Positions 25,424-34,067 of a DNA stretch of 64,000 bases are shown piece by piece. The stretch spans positions 1 to 64,000 of the forward strand of contig CAXTAY010000019.1 in NCBI GenBank assembly GCA_964242335.1, given 5' to 3'. The DNA comes from Lichenicoccus sp964242335. Lineage in GTDB: Bacteria; Pseudomonadota; Alphaproteobacteria; Acetobacterales; Acetobacteraceae. Below the pieces are notes generated by a model that ran no database searches, had not been told where the DNA came from, and saw only the letters and a program-made list of their open reading frames with translations. Made by a program: the position numbers and the translations under genes. Each line of letters starts with the position of its first letter. Position 1 is the first letter of the stretch.

Positions 25424-26869
25424 TCAGCTCTGCATCTGGGTGCCGTCCTGCGACCAGCGTATGTGGAAGTTGCCCTCGCGGTCGGTGCGCCGAAAGGTGT
25501 GCGCGCCGAAATAGTCGCGCAGGCCCTGCAGCAGGTTGGCAGGACCGCGTTCGCGGCGAAGCCCGTCGTAGTAGGCCAGCGAGGAGGTAAAGGCCGGCAC
25601 CGCGACCCCGCTCTGCACCGCCAGCACCACCACGTCGCGCCAGGCCTGTTCGGCACCGAGCACGGCGTCGCGGAAGTAGCCCTGCAGCAGCAGGCTCGGG
25701 GCATCCGGATGGGCGGCGTAGCCGTCGCGGATTCGGTCGAGGAAGCGCGCCCGGATGATGCAGCCGCCGCGCCAGATGGTGGCGATGAGCCCGAGATCGA
25801 GGTCCCAGCCGTAGTGCTCGGAGGCAACCGCGAGCTGCTCGAAGCCCTGCGCGTAGGCGACGATCTTCGAGGCGTAGAGCGCGTCGCGGATCTTGTCGAT
25901 CTCGGCCTGGCTCACGGCACGGCCGTGCTCGGCCGCACCGGCGCGCAGACCACCGAGCGCTGCCTGGGCCGCCCGGCGCTGCGCCGGCCGCCCGGACAGT
26001 GCGCGGGCGAACACCGCCTCGGTGATCGCCGTGATCGGCACACCCAGGTCCAGCGCCGACTGCGCGGTCCAGCGGCCGGTGCCCTTCTGCTCCGCCTCGT
26101 CGCGGATCATGTCGACCAGCGCGCCGTGGCCGTCCGGATCCTGCTTGCGCAGCACCGAGGCAGTGATCTCGATCAGGTAGGAGTCCAGGTCGCCGGTCTT
26201 CCAGCCGGCGAAGATCTCGCCGATCTCTGCCGCACTCAGGCCGTAGACGGCGCGCAGCAGGTCGTAGGCCTCGGTGATCAGCTGCATGTCGGCGTACTCG
26301 ATGCCGTTATGCACCATCTTGACGTAGTGTCCGGCGCCGTCCGGCCCCATCAGCGCGCAGCACGGCGTGCCGTCGACGCTGACCGCCATCTTGGTGACCA
26401 TCGGCGCGATCCGCTCCCAGGCCTCGCGAGCACCTCCGGGCATCATGCTCGGCCCCTCTAGCGCGCCCTCCTCGCCGCCGGAGACGCCCATGCCGACGAA
26501 GCGCATCCCCTTCTCGGAGAGGTACTTCTCGCGGCGGATGGTGTCGTTGAACAGCGAGTTGCCGCCGTCGACGATGATGTCGCCTGGCTCCAGATGCTCG
26601 AGCAGTTCGTCGATCACGTCGTCGACCGGCTTGCCCGCCTTGACCATGATCAGCACGACGCGCGGCTTGCCCAGGCTGGCGACGAACCCCTCGATGTTCT
26701 CGGAGGCGACGAAGCTGCCCTCGCCGCCATGCTCGTCCAGCAGGTGCCGGGTCTTCTCGTTCGAGCGGTTATGCACCGCGACGCGTAAGCCCTTGCGCGC
26801 CGCATTCCGCGCCAGGTTCATGCCCATGGTCGCCAGGCCGGTCACCCCGATATCCGCCAATTCAGCCAT
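25424..26869 (-). CDS. gnd: 6-phosphogluconate dehydrogenase, decarboxylating
   Basis: A 481-residue long-form enzyme that oxidises 6-phosphogluconate to ribulose 5-phosphate and CO2 in the pentose phosphate pathway. Visible: the nucleotide fold GVTGLATMGMNLARNAARKG with HNRSNEKT (an Arg and Ser/Thr pocket typical of NADP use); the substrate and catalytic region GVSGGEEGA and GHYVKMVHNGIEYADMQLI with the active Lys and Asn; and the C-terminal ATIWRGGCIIRA. ATG 26869 is chosen, with GAGGGAAG before it. It fits with the gluconate permease and lactonase genes. Confidence 0.95.
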   Translation of the reverse strand: MAELADIGVTGLATMGMNLARNAARKGLRVAVHNRSNEKTRHLLDEHGGEGSFVASENIEGFVASLGKPRVVLIMVKAGKPVDDVIDELLEHLEPGDIIVDGGNSLFNDTIRREKYLSEKGMRFVGMGVSGGEEGALEGPSMMPGGAREAWERIAPMVTKMAVSVDGTPCCALMGPDGAGHYVKMVHNGIEYADMQLITEAYDLLRAVYGLSAAEIGEIFAGWKTGDLDSYLIEITASVLRKQDPDGHGALVDMIRDEAEQKGTGRWTAQSALDLGVPITAITEAVFARALSGRPAQRRAAQAALGGLRAGAAEHGRAVSQAEIDKIRDALYASKIVAYAQGFEQLAVASEHYGWDLDLGLIATIWRGGCIIRARFLDRIRDGYAAHPDAPSLLLQGYFRDAVLGAEQAWRDVVVLAVQSGVAVPAFTSSLAYYDGLRRERGPANLLQGLRDYFGAHTFRRTDREGNFHIRWSQDGTQMQS

Positions 26870-27204
26870 GTCATGCTTCCCTCTGTCCGATCGGCTCGCC
26901 ATCCCGATGCGGCGGCTGTCTCAAACGATACGCGCCGTCGTGCCGCGCGAGAACCCGTCCCGTCCGGCCGGAGCGGTCCGAGCGGATCGGGTGCTGCCGT
27001 GACGCGATAGATCTATTCCGGGCGGTGGCACCGGCGGCTCTATGCTGTAGACCTAGTAGCTATGGAGACCATGCAACCATCGGTTGAGAGGCGCGACGGC
27101 CCGCCGATCCCACACCCGTCCGGACCTGGTGCACGCGGCACAGGGCGACACCGGCCTGCACCGCGGCGGCGGCATGACCGCGCAGGCGGTTGGACGTCGT
27201 GCTC
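26870..27204. other. Divergent intergenic region between gnd and GT2 genes
   Basis: About 335 bases that must contain promoters for gnd (minus) and the GT2 pair (plus). The only AT-richer part is 27010-27075 (GATAGATCTATTCC and TATGCTGTAGACCTAGTAGCTATGG), which contains the short palindrome ATAGATCTAT. I see no gene or terminator. Confidence 0.4.
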
Positions 27205-28233
27205 ATGACCGGCGGACGCGCGGAGACAGCCGTCGCGGTGGCGCCGCGGCCGACCGGCAGCGCGGCGAGCGTCTCGGTGATCGTCTGCAGCCACGACCGG
27301 CCGCACTACGTGCGCGCCTGCATCGCCTCGCTCGCCCTGCAGAGTGTCGGCGTCGACGGCTTCGAGATCATCCTAGTCGATAGCGGTTCGCCGGCTCCGG
27401 TCGCCGCCGAGATGAGGCGTCTCGCCGACGGCACCGCGAACATGCGGCTCATCCGGCTCGACGCCTCCGGTGTCAGCCTGGCACGCAACGCGGGCGCACG
27501 CGCCGCGACCGGCGAGTACGTCGCCTATATCGACGACGACGCGATGGCCGCCCCCGACTGGATCGAGCAGATCCAGCGCGTCCTGGCGGAGCACGATCAT
27601 CGACCGGCGGTGCTGGGTGGCAGGGTGCTGCCGGTGTGGGAGAAGCCGCTCCCGGGCTGGTGGCCGCCCTCGCTGCGCGGCGTGCTGTCGATCATCGAGC
27701 ATGACGGCTCCGGCGAATATCGGACCGACGCGGTGCCGGCGAAGCTCGAGCCCTACGGCGTCAACATGATCCTGCGGCGCGACGTCATGCTGGCGCATGG
27801 CGGCTTCCCCGAGGATCTGGGCCGGCTCGGGCTGGTGCTGCAGTCCGACGAGGAGGTGCAGCTGGCCTGGCGGCTGCAGGATGCCGGCTTCTCCGCCATC
27901 TACGACTCGCGCATCCTGGTGCGGCATTCGATCCAGGCCAAGCGGTTCTCCGCCGAGTGGCTGCTCGCGCGGCTGTACTGGCAGGGTGCCTCCACGGTGC
28001 GCACCCGCCGCCTGCTCGGCCAGGGCGCTCTCGTGCGCCGCGAGTTCCCGCGAAGGCTGTTCGTCGAGGCGATCACCCTGCCCTTCACCTGGCTGGTGCC
28101 CAGGCACAGCACCCGCCTGCTGCCACTGCGCTGGCGCCACGCCTATGCCAGCGGCTTCACCCGGGAGGCGCTCGCCTGCGGCTCGGGGAAGCGCGCGGCG
28201 CTGCGGCGCGGCAGGGCGTCGGGCCCGTGCTGA
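27205..28233 (+). CDS. Glycosyltransferase, GT2 family
   Basis: A 342-residue GT-A enzyme. The N-terminal fold reads VSVIVCSHDRPHYVRACIASL with the nucleotide region ILVDSGS, the metal motif AYIDDDAMAAPDW, and an acceptor-side signature YGVNMILRRDVMLAHGGF followed by the acidic catalytic QSDEEVQLAWRLQ. It would add a sugar from a nucleotide donor on the cytoplasmic side, probably for the exopolysaccharide. Start ATG 27205 lies just before the fold; earlier TTG and GTG codons are possible. It overlaps the next GT2 gene (GTGCTGA junction) and resembles it, suggesting a tandem duplication. Confidence 0.85.
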   Translation: MTGGRAETAVAVAPRPTGSAASVSVIVCSHDRPHYVRACIASLALQSVGVDGFEIILVDSGSPAPVAAEMRRLADGTANMRLIRLDASGVSLARNAGARAATGEYVAYIDDDAMAAPDWIEQIQRVLAEHDHRPAVLGGRVLPVWEKPLPGWWPPSLRGVLSIIEHDGSGEYRTDAVPAKLEPYGVNMILRRDVMLAHGGFPEDLGRLGLVLQSDEEVQLAWRLQDAGFSAIYDSRILVRHSIQAKRFSAEWLLARLYWQGASTVRTRRLLGQGALVRREFPRRLFVEAITLPFTWLVPRHSTRLLPLRWRHAYASGFTREALACGSGKRAALRRGRASGPC

Positions 28234-29192
28234 GTGCGACGCCGGGCGCATCGCCGGGAGCGGAACCCGGCGGGCCCGCGGCGGTCACGGTGCTGTTCGC
28301 CACCCGCAACCGCGCCACGGCACTTCCGCCGGTGCTGGATTGCCTCGCCCGGCTGACGGCGCCGGAGGGTGGATGGAAGCTGCTGATCGTCGATAACGGC
28401 AGCACCGACGGCACCTCCGGACTGCTCGACGCCTATCTCGACCGCCTGCCGCTGACCGTGCTGCGCGAGCCGCGGGCCGGCAAGAACCGGGCGCTCAATG
28501 CGGCGCTGCCGCATCTCGAGGGCGGGCTGATCGTGCTGACCGACGACGACGTGCTGCCGCGCGCCGACTGGCTGATCCGCCTGAGGCAGGCCGCACACGA
28601 GCATCCGCAGGCATCCCTGTTCGGCGGCACGGTGCTGCCGCACTGGAGCCGACCCCGACCCGCCTGGCTCACCGAGGAGGCGGTCCCGTTCAGCGTGCTC
28701 TACGCACAGCAGAAGCGCGCCGCCGGCGCCTGCGGCTGTGCCGAGATCTTCGGCCCGAACATGGCGGTGCGCCGGAGTGTCTTCGAGGCCGGCCATCGCT
28801 TCTCGGAAGCGGTCGGTCCGGACGAGAGCCGACGGCTGTACGCGATGGGCGGGGAGACCGAGTTCCTGCGCCGCGTCGAGGCGGCCGGCCATAGCGGCTG
28901 GTTCGTCCCGGAGGCGGTGGTCGGGCACATCATCCGGCCCGAGCAGCTCGACGAGGAGTGGATCCTGCAGCGCGCCTATCGCTACGGCATCGGCGAGGGT
29001 CGTCACTATGCCGGCGCGGGCACGGCTGTCCCCGAGGCGGTGCGGCAACGACCGCCGCTGCGCCTGCGGCTGCGTGCGCGGGTGTATGGCCTCGCCGCGC
29101 GGCTGACCCGACTGGTGCCGCCGAGCCCGCTGCGGTTGAGGATACGCTACCGGGCGCGCAGCCTCGCCGGCACGATCGACGCCTTCCGCTAG
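28227..29192 (+). CDS. Glycosyltransferase, GT2 family (paralogue of the preceding gene)
   Basis: A 321-residue GT-A enzyme: VTVLFATRNRATALPPVLDCL, LIVDNGSTDGTSGLL, the metal motif VLTDDDVLPRADW, and the region FGPNMAVRRSVFEAGHRF followed by GGETEFLRRVEAAGH with the catalytic acid. It shares with its neighbour the segment pattern GGxVLPxWxxPxPxW. The frame runs further upstream, but the GTG at 28227 is best because it couples to the previous stop (7-base overlap) and directly precedes the fold. Likely adds one sugar of the exopolysaccharide or of a surface glycan. Confidence 0.85.
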   Translation: MLSATPGASPGAEPGGPAAVTVLFATRNRATALPPVLDCLARLTAPEGGWKLLIVDNGSTDGTSGLLDAYLDRLPLTVLREPRAGKNRALNAALPHLEGGLIVLTDDDVLPRADWLIRLRQAAHEHPQASLFGGTVLPHWSRPRPAWLTEEAVPFSVLYAQQKRAAGACGCAEIFGPNMAVRRSVFEAGHRFSEAVGPDESRRLYAMGGETEFLRRVEAAGHSGWFVPEAVVGHIIRPEQLDEEWILQRAYRYGIGEGRHYAGAGTAVPEAVRQRPPLRLRLRARVYGLAARLTRLVPPSPLRLRIRYRARSLAGTIDAFR

Positions 29193-29253
29193 ACCGGCGC
29201 GGCGATGACACGCACCGCGACCCGGCCGCGGCCAGGGTCGGACGGCGCGCCTG

Positions 29254-30846
29254 TCACTGCTGCGGCGGCTGCGGCAAGGAGAGGTAGCCCGGCTGCGGCG
29301 ACTGGCTCGGCGGAGCCAGGTCGATCGGGCCGTCCGACGAGGAATGGCGGCCGCGATGGGGCACGATCGATTGCAGCGTCTCCGCGTTCAGCACCCGGCC
29401 GTCGGGACCCTGCTCGCTCACCGAGCCGCTGACGATCAGGTCCAGCGAGCCCTCCCGCAGCCTCTGCATCGTGTCTCGATCGAGGTGCAGCGCCGATCCG
29501 TCGAAGCCGGCGACGAACCTCGAGCGCCGGTCGAGATCGGTGACCGACCAGCGCGGGCACACGCCGCGATGGCAGGCACCGACGTTGTAGACACGGAAAC
29601 GCGCCGGCTGCACCGCAGCGGTCGGCGCTGAGGGTGCTGAGGGCGCCGTGGACGCTGCCGGCGCCGTAGCCGCCACCGGCGGCGCGGCCGGCGTCGGAAC
29701 CGCAGCAGGAACCGGTTGAGGCGACGCGGCGGGAGGCACGGCGGCAGGAGGCGATGCGGCCGGAGGCGGCACGGTCGGCGACGGCAGCCGCGTCGGCTCG
29801 CTCGGCGCGACGACGACCGGCGCCGGGTCGACGGGCGCGGCAGGCGGATGCGCATCGGCCGCGACCGCCGCGGCCTGCGCAGGTGCGGGCGACACTGCCT
29901 CCGCCGGAGACGGCGATGCGAGACGCGGCGGCGCCTCGGGCGCCCTGGCGGGCTGGGTCGGTCCCGACGCGACCGGAGCCGACGGCGCGTCGACGACGCG
30001 ACCGAACATCCCCTCCCGGGAGGCGACGACCGCGCCGGTGCCGGCGAGCGCCAGCAGCGCCGGGATCGCGATCCACGTGCCGGACGGCCGCCGACGAGCC
30101 GCTCGGCTGCGTACCCCGGCGGCCAGCTGCATGGCCGCGGGGGTGAGACGGGATCGCCCGGTAGCCTGCGCTCGCTCGACACTGGACTGCAGCAGCAGGC
30201 TGAGTTTGCGCAGGTTGCCCTGCGCGGCACGCACGATCTCCTCGCTCGCCTCGCCCTTCGCGCCGATGCCGGCCGCGATCAGGCCATGGGTCACCACCTC
30301 ACGCGCATCGCCGGGACGCATCGGCTCCAGCGTGAACTGCAGCGGCATCGACTGGCGCACGGTGAAGCCGGGCCGCCCGACCAGCAGGATGCGGAACAGC
30401 GGCCGGCCGGCCTCCCGCAGGCCGGCGAGCAGACAGAGGTAGCGAAGCGTTTCCGGGAGCAGCGACTGTGCGTCATCGACCGCCAGCACCGGCGGCTCGG
30501 ACTGTCCGGCCTCGGCGAGTGCGCGGCGCAGCACCGGCTCCAGCTCTTCTGCGGAAAGCTCGCCCGCATCCCCGACGCCGAGCGACGAGGCCAGCACGCG
30601 ATGCAGGGTCAGCGGCCCGGCGACGAAGTTCTGGACCCGGATGACGCGGTCGCCGGCACTCTCGCGACGGGCCAGGGCGGTAGCCAGCGCGACCGTCTTC
30701 CCCGTCCCGGCACTTCCAGTCAGCGCCGCCAGCGGCTCCAGATCGCCCACCGCGCGCTCGATGAAGTCGATCGCCTGGAGCTGGGTCTGCGAGAGGAAGA
30801 TGTCGGGCGTCGTCGGGTATCCGGAGGAAGCTGTCATGCGGCCCAT
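29254..30846 (-). CDS. ExeA-like AAA ATPase with membrane helix and Pro/Ala-rich stalk
   Basis: About 530 residues. The N-terminal ATPase resembles the ExeA/general-secretion AAA group: Walker A LTGSAGTGKTVAL near residue 40, Walker B PPVLAVDDAQSLLPE, and a sensor region. One membrane helix follows (WIAIPALLALAGTGAVVAS, near 260), then about 150 residues rich in Pro, Ala and Val, able to span the periplasm, and a small C-terminal domain with two Cys (VGACHRGVCPRW). ExeA works with ExeB to place secretin rings; here no type II secretion gene is seen. It is divergent from the exopolysaccharide priming gene, so a role in export or assembly of the export machinery is an inference. Confidence 0.75.
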   Translation of the reverse strand: MGRMTASSGYPTTPDIFLSQTQLQAIDFIERAVGDLEPLAALTGSAGTGKTVALATALARRESAGDRVIRVQNFVAGPLTLHRVLASSLGVGDAGELSAEELEPVLRRALAEAGQSEPPVLAVDDAQSLLPETLRYLCLLAGLREAGRPLFRILLVGRPGFTVRQSMPLQFTLEPMRPGDAREVVTHGLIAAGIGAKGEASEEIVRAAQGNLRKLSLLLQSSVERAQATGRSRLTPAAMQLAAGVRSRAARRRPSGTWIAIPALLALAGTGAVVASREGMFGRVVDAPSAPVASGPTQPARAPEAPPRLASPSPAEAVSPAPAQAAAVAADAHPPAAPVDPAPVVVAPSEPTRLPSPTVPPPAASPPAAVPPAASPQPVPAAVPTPAAPPVAATAPAASTAPSAPSAPTAAVQPARFRVYNVGACHRGVCPRWSVTDLDRRSRFVAGFDGSALHLDRDTMQRLREGSLDLIVSGSVSEQGPDGRVLNAETLQSIVPHRGRHSSSDGPIDLAPPSQSPQPGYLSLPQPPQQ

Positions 30847-31357
30847 ATGATCGACCTGAATCTGCACGCTCCTCGAAAATGACGCCGTTACCCCGCCGCG
30901 CGGGACGGGTTGCGAAAGAGAGTGCGCGGCACGCACCTCGGCCGGCCATATTAAGACCGGGAATGCTGAATATGCGACGCCGATATGGGAATTTTTAACG
31001 AAAGGACACTTATATGGTCAGGCGAGAGCTTGGCCCCTGCGGCAACCAGAGATAGAGAATGACAGTTCGTAATTACCCCAGGATCGTGACTGAACCGGCT
31101 GGTCGCGCAGGACGTTTCAGTGATCGACGCGTCACTTAAAAGATCGAATGTTTCAGAAAGTTTCACGTCGTTAAAGATACGTTAATACGAATTCGTGTGT
31201 GGCTTTGATATGCAAACGAGAACAAGTTGTTTAAAGGGATCCCCGCGTATGGTTTTCGGGACAGCTCCGACCTCTGGTCGGCGGTTTGGACCGGCCTTGT
31301 GCCATGCCGCGAAGGTGCATCTTGGCTACCCTTGCTGCCGAGACGGGAGTACCTGAG
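30847..31357. other. AT-rich divergent promoter region of the exopolysaccharide priming gene
   Basis: A 510-base region, clearly AT-richer than its surroundings from about 30950 to 31250, between the ExeA-like ATPase (minus) and the priming glycosyltransferase (plus). It includes a predicted promoter with a palindrome (31182-31210) listed separately. No gene is supported here. The long leader after that promoter (about 140 bases) could carry regulatory RNA structure, but I see no known class. Confidence 0.5.
31182..31210 (+). promoter_or_regulatory. Predicted promoter with palindrome ACGAATTCGT in the spacer
   Basis: A sigma-70-like pair TTAATA (31182-31187) and TTGATA (31205-31210) with a 17-base spacer. 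The palindrome ACGAATTCGT(G) sits at 31187-31197, directly after the -35 box. The same 11 bases occur at the same distance from a -10 box before the GH16 gene at 39.9 kb. A repressor site for exopolysaccharide control is plausible; no DNA-binding protein gene is nearby to match it. Confidence 0.45.
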
Positions 31358-32851
31358 ATGGTGAGTGCACAGGCAGCGGTTGCGCCGGCGATCGGCACGA
31401 CGACCACCGTTCCGGACTGGGTAAAACAGCCGGTATCTCCTGACAAGCGCTCCAAGCGGGTACCGGTCACCGTCTTCACTGGCGCAGGCCGCGTCGTCGA
31501 CGTCCTCGTCCTGATCACCGCCGGCCTGGTCGCCTGCGCGGTCATCGGCATCGTCAGGCTGCATTACGGCGCCCATCTGCTGTCGGTGTTCGTCGGCGAC
31601 TGGATGGTGCTCACCAGCCTGAGTTATTCGGGCGCCTACAAGATCAGCCGGCTGCGGCAGCCCCTGGCGCAGCTCGCCTGCATCCTGCTGGCGGTCATGC
31701 TCGGCATGGCGGCCGTCGATCTCTGCCTGTTCCTCGAATACAATATGATGCTGCCGAAGGAGCCATTCCCGGAGATCTGGGCTGGCTGTACCGCCCTGCT
31801 GCTCTGCCTTTCACACGGTGTCGGCTCGCTGCTGGTGTTCCGCTGGTCCGCCAACGGCCGGTTGCGCCGCAACGTGGCGCTGATCGGGGTGTCGGAGCTG
31901 AGCCGCAGCCTGATCGACGGCGTGCGTCACGCCCAGAACACCGACCTGCACATCGTCGGCATCTATGACGACAACGTGCCGGTGCATAGTGTGCACGCCG
32001 GCGTGCCGGTGCTCGGCCGCGTGGCGGACCTTCTCGAGCACGGACGCGACGAGTCCTTCGACACCATCGTCGTCGCCGGATCGATGCAGGAAGCGACGCA
32101 CGTGCAGAACGTCTGCTCCCAGCTCAGCAGCGCCATCGCCGACGTCTACCTCATGACCGATGTCACCGGCCGCAACCTCGGCTCGCCGATCTTCGGCGGC
32201 ATCTGCGACCGGGTGGTGGTGCAGATCCGCCGTCGTCCGCTCGATGACTGGCAGATCGTGCAGAAGATGCTCTTCGACCGGGTCGGCAGCCTGCTGATCA
32301 TCACCATGCTCTCGCCGCTGCTGCTGATCCTCGCCCTGCTGGTGCGCATGAGCGGCCCCGGCCCGATCATCTTCCGGCAGCTCCGGGTCGGCTTCAACAA
32401 CAAGACCTTCATCTGCTTCAAATTTCGCTCGATGCATCACGATCGCTGCGACCGCGACGAGATCGCGCAGGCGACGCGTCACGATCCCCGGGTGACCTGG
32501 ATCGGCGGCTGGCTACGCAAGCTGAGCCTCGACGAACTGCCGCAGCTCTTCAACGTGCTGCGCGGCGAGATGTCGCTGGTCGGGCCGCGTCCCCACGCGC
32601 CGGCGACCAAGGCGGGTGACCGCTACTTCCAGGATGTGATCGCCGACTACGCCGTGCGTCACCGCGTGAAGCCCGGGATCACCGGCTGGGCCCAGGTCAA
32701 TGGCTGGCGCGGCGAGACGCGCACCGTCGAGCAGCTGCAGTCCCGCATCGACCACGACTTCTATTATATCGAGAACTGGTCGATGTTCTTCGACCTGAAG
32801 ATCCTGTTCCTGACGGTGATGCGCGAGCTGAAGAGCAAGACCGCATACTAG
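31358..32851 (+). CDS. Polyprenyl glycosylphosphotransferase (exopolysaccharide priming enzyme)
   Basis: A 497-residue membrane enzyme of the WbaP/GumD/AceA type, which moves a sugar-1-phosphate from a UDP-sugar onto undecaprenyl phosphate as the first step of the repeat unit. It has four N-terminal membrane helices (about 50-150), a CoA-binding-like central domain (NVALIGVSELSRSLIDGV … IVGIYDD), a re-entrant helix (VGSLLIITMLSPLLLILALLV), then the catalytic core: CFKFRSMHHD, LRKLSLDELPQLFNVLRGEMSLVGPRP (cut) and KPGITGWAQVNGWRGET. ATG 31358 has GGGAG 8 nt upstream. Sugar is probably glucose as in GumD/AceA, by resemblance only. Confidence 0.9.
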   Translation: MVSAQAAVAPAIGTTTTVPDWVKQPVSPDKRSKRVPVTVFTGAGRVVDVLVLITAGLVACAVIGIVRLHYGAHLLSVFVGDWMVLTSLSYSGAYKISRLRQPLAQLACILLAVMLGMAAVDLCLFLEYNMMLPKEPFPEIWAGCTALLLCLSHGVGSLLVFRWSANGRLRRNVALIGVSELSRSLIDGVRHAQNTDLHIVGIYDDNVPVHSVHAGVPVLGRVADLLEHGRDESFDTIVVAGSMQEATHVQNVCSQLSSAIADVYLMTDVTGRNLGSPIFGGICDRVVVQIRRRPLDDWQIVQKMLFDRVGSLLIITMLSPLLLILALLVRMSGPGPIIFRQLRVGFNNKTFICFKFRSMHHDRCDRDEIAQATRHDPRVTWIGGWLRKLSLDELPQLFNVLRGEMSLVGPRPHAPATKAGDRYFQDVIADYAVRHRVKPGITGWAQVNGWRGETRTVEQLQSRIDHDFYYIENWSMFFDLKILFLTVMRELKSKTAY

Positions 32852-32878
32852 CGGGTGATCGTCTCAGGCTGCTGAGGA

Positions 32879-32990
32879 AGCCAAGGGCTCCGCCCTTGAC
32901 CCGCTGGGGCCGCAGGCCCCAGACCCCGATTTCCAAGAAGAGGTTTTCGAGGGCTCGCCTTTGATGGGGTCAAGGGGCAAAACCCCTTGC
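32879..32990. repeat. Dispersed hairpin repeat, extended copy
   Basis: Starts 28 bases after the priming-gene stop. Three hairpins can be drawn: AAGGGC-TCC-GCCCTT, TGGGGCC-GCA-GGCCCCA and, after a less paired middle with GGGCTCGCCTTTGAT, CAAGGGG-CAAA-CCCCTTG. The copy at 42.65 kb has the same order and the same middle. It lies between convergent genes and so could end transcription from both sides. Confidence 0.75.
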
Positions 32991-33008
32991 TCGCCTGCTC
33001 CGGCGTGA

Positions 33009-33944
33009 TCAGGAACCATAGGGGCGGAACGGGCCGGCGAGACGCACCGGCCATAGCGGCATCAGGTGCGCGATCAACAGCAACAGCGCCCGCTTCGGGC
33101 GCGGGCGTTGTCGGAACGAGTGGCGCAGGCGCACCACACCCGCTGAACGCTTCCCGTGCCTGACCAGCTCCCGTCCGACGATCCAGCTATTCTCCGACTC
33201 CGTCTCGGCACGTAGCCGGGCCAGCCTCGCGGCAGGCAGCCGGTCGCGCAACACCGGGTTGCCGAAGATCGCTAGCACGCAGGGCATGAACGCCTCCGGA
33301 TCGGTCGCCATGCGCAGATAGGCGCCGGAGCTGCGCTGACGTACGAACAGCAGCGGTGCCGCACCCGGCACCACCGCGATCGCGCCGCACAGTGCCAGCC
33401 TCGACCAGTACTCCCAATCCTCCCCGAAACGTAGGTCGTCGCGAAATCCACCCACCTCTTCGATCGCGCTCCTGCGGATCAGCAGGTGCCCGCCATTGGC
33501 GAACAGGTTCTCGACCAGCAGCCGCTCGACGATGTCGCCTTCCGGAAACGGTCCCGACTTGACGCTCACCGTGCGGACGCCGTCCTCGGTGACGAAGCAG
33601 AAGGCGCCGTAGACGGCGACCGCGGCGTTGCCCTGCAGTCGCGCCGCCATCCTCTGCATGGCGTCCGGCGCCAGCCAGTCATCCGCGTCGAGGAACAGCA
33701 GCGCATCGCCCGACGCCGCGTCGATGCCGCGGTTGCGCGCGGCGGATACGCCGCGATTGGCCTGACGGATCAGACGCACCCGCGCGTCGCCGCAGCCGGC
33801 GATCAGGTCGGCGGTGCCGTCTGTCGAGCCGTCATCGATGAACACCGCCTCCCATCGCGTGTGGCTCTGCGACAGCAGCGACTGAAGGGCCGCCCCGACA
33901 TAGGCGCGGACGTTGAAGCATGGGATGACGACCGAGATCAGCAT
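33009..33944 (-). CDS. Glycosyltransferase, GT2 family
   Basis: A 311-residue GT-A enzyme: ISVVIPCFNVRAYVGAAL, AVFIDDGSTDGTADLI, VSAARNRGIDAASGDALLFLDADDW with the DxD metal motif, and FGEDWEYWSRL carrying the catalytic acid. The C-terminal part is basic and ends in an amphipathic stretch, suggesting peripheral membrane contact. The chosen ATG at 33944 has a GGAG…GGGGGA region before it. Part of the exopolysaccharide region; linkage and sugar unknown. Divergent from the next GT2 gene. Confidence 0.87.
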   Translation of the reverse strand: MLISVVIPCFNVRAYVGAALQSLLSQSHTRWEAVFIDDGSTDGTADLIAGCGDARVRLIRQANRGVSAARNRGIDAASGDALLFLDADDWLAPDAMQRMAARLQGNAAVAVYGAFCFVTEDGVRTVSVKSGPFPEGDIVERLLVENLFANGGHLLIRRSAIEEVGGFRDDLRFGEDWEYWSRLALCGAIAVVPGAAPLLFVRQRSSGAYLRMATDPEAFMPCVLAIFGNPVLRDRLPAARLARLRAETESENSWIVGRELVRHGKRSAGVVRLRHSFRQRPRPKRALLLLIAHLMPLWPVRLAGPFRPYGS

Positions 33945-34067
33945 CCCGTCCCCCTGCTCCGGGGCCTTCGGATCATGACGCATGCGAGATGAGCACGGGC
34001 GGTTCCATTACAACCGTGCCGGGTATATCCTGGCCGTCGCCCGGATGGCCACAGGAAGCGAACTCTC

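Noticed and set aside
29254..30846. Possible exosortase/PEP-CTERM associated ATPase
   Set aside because: No exosortase gene and no PEP-CTERM tail on nearby secreted proteins such as the GH16 enzyme.
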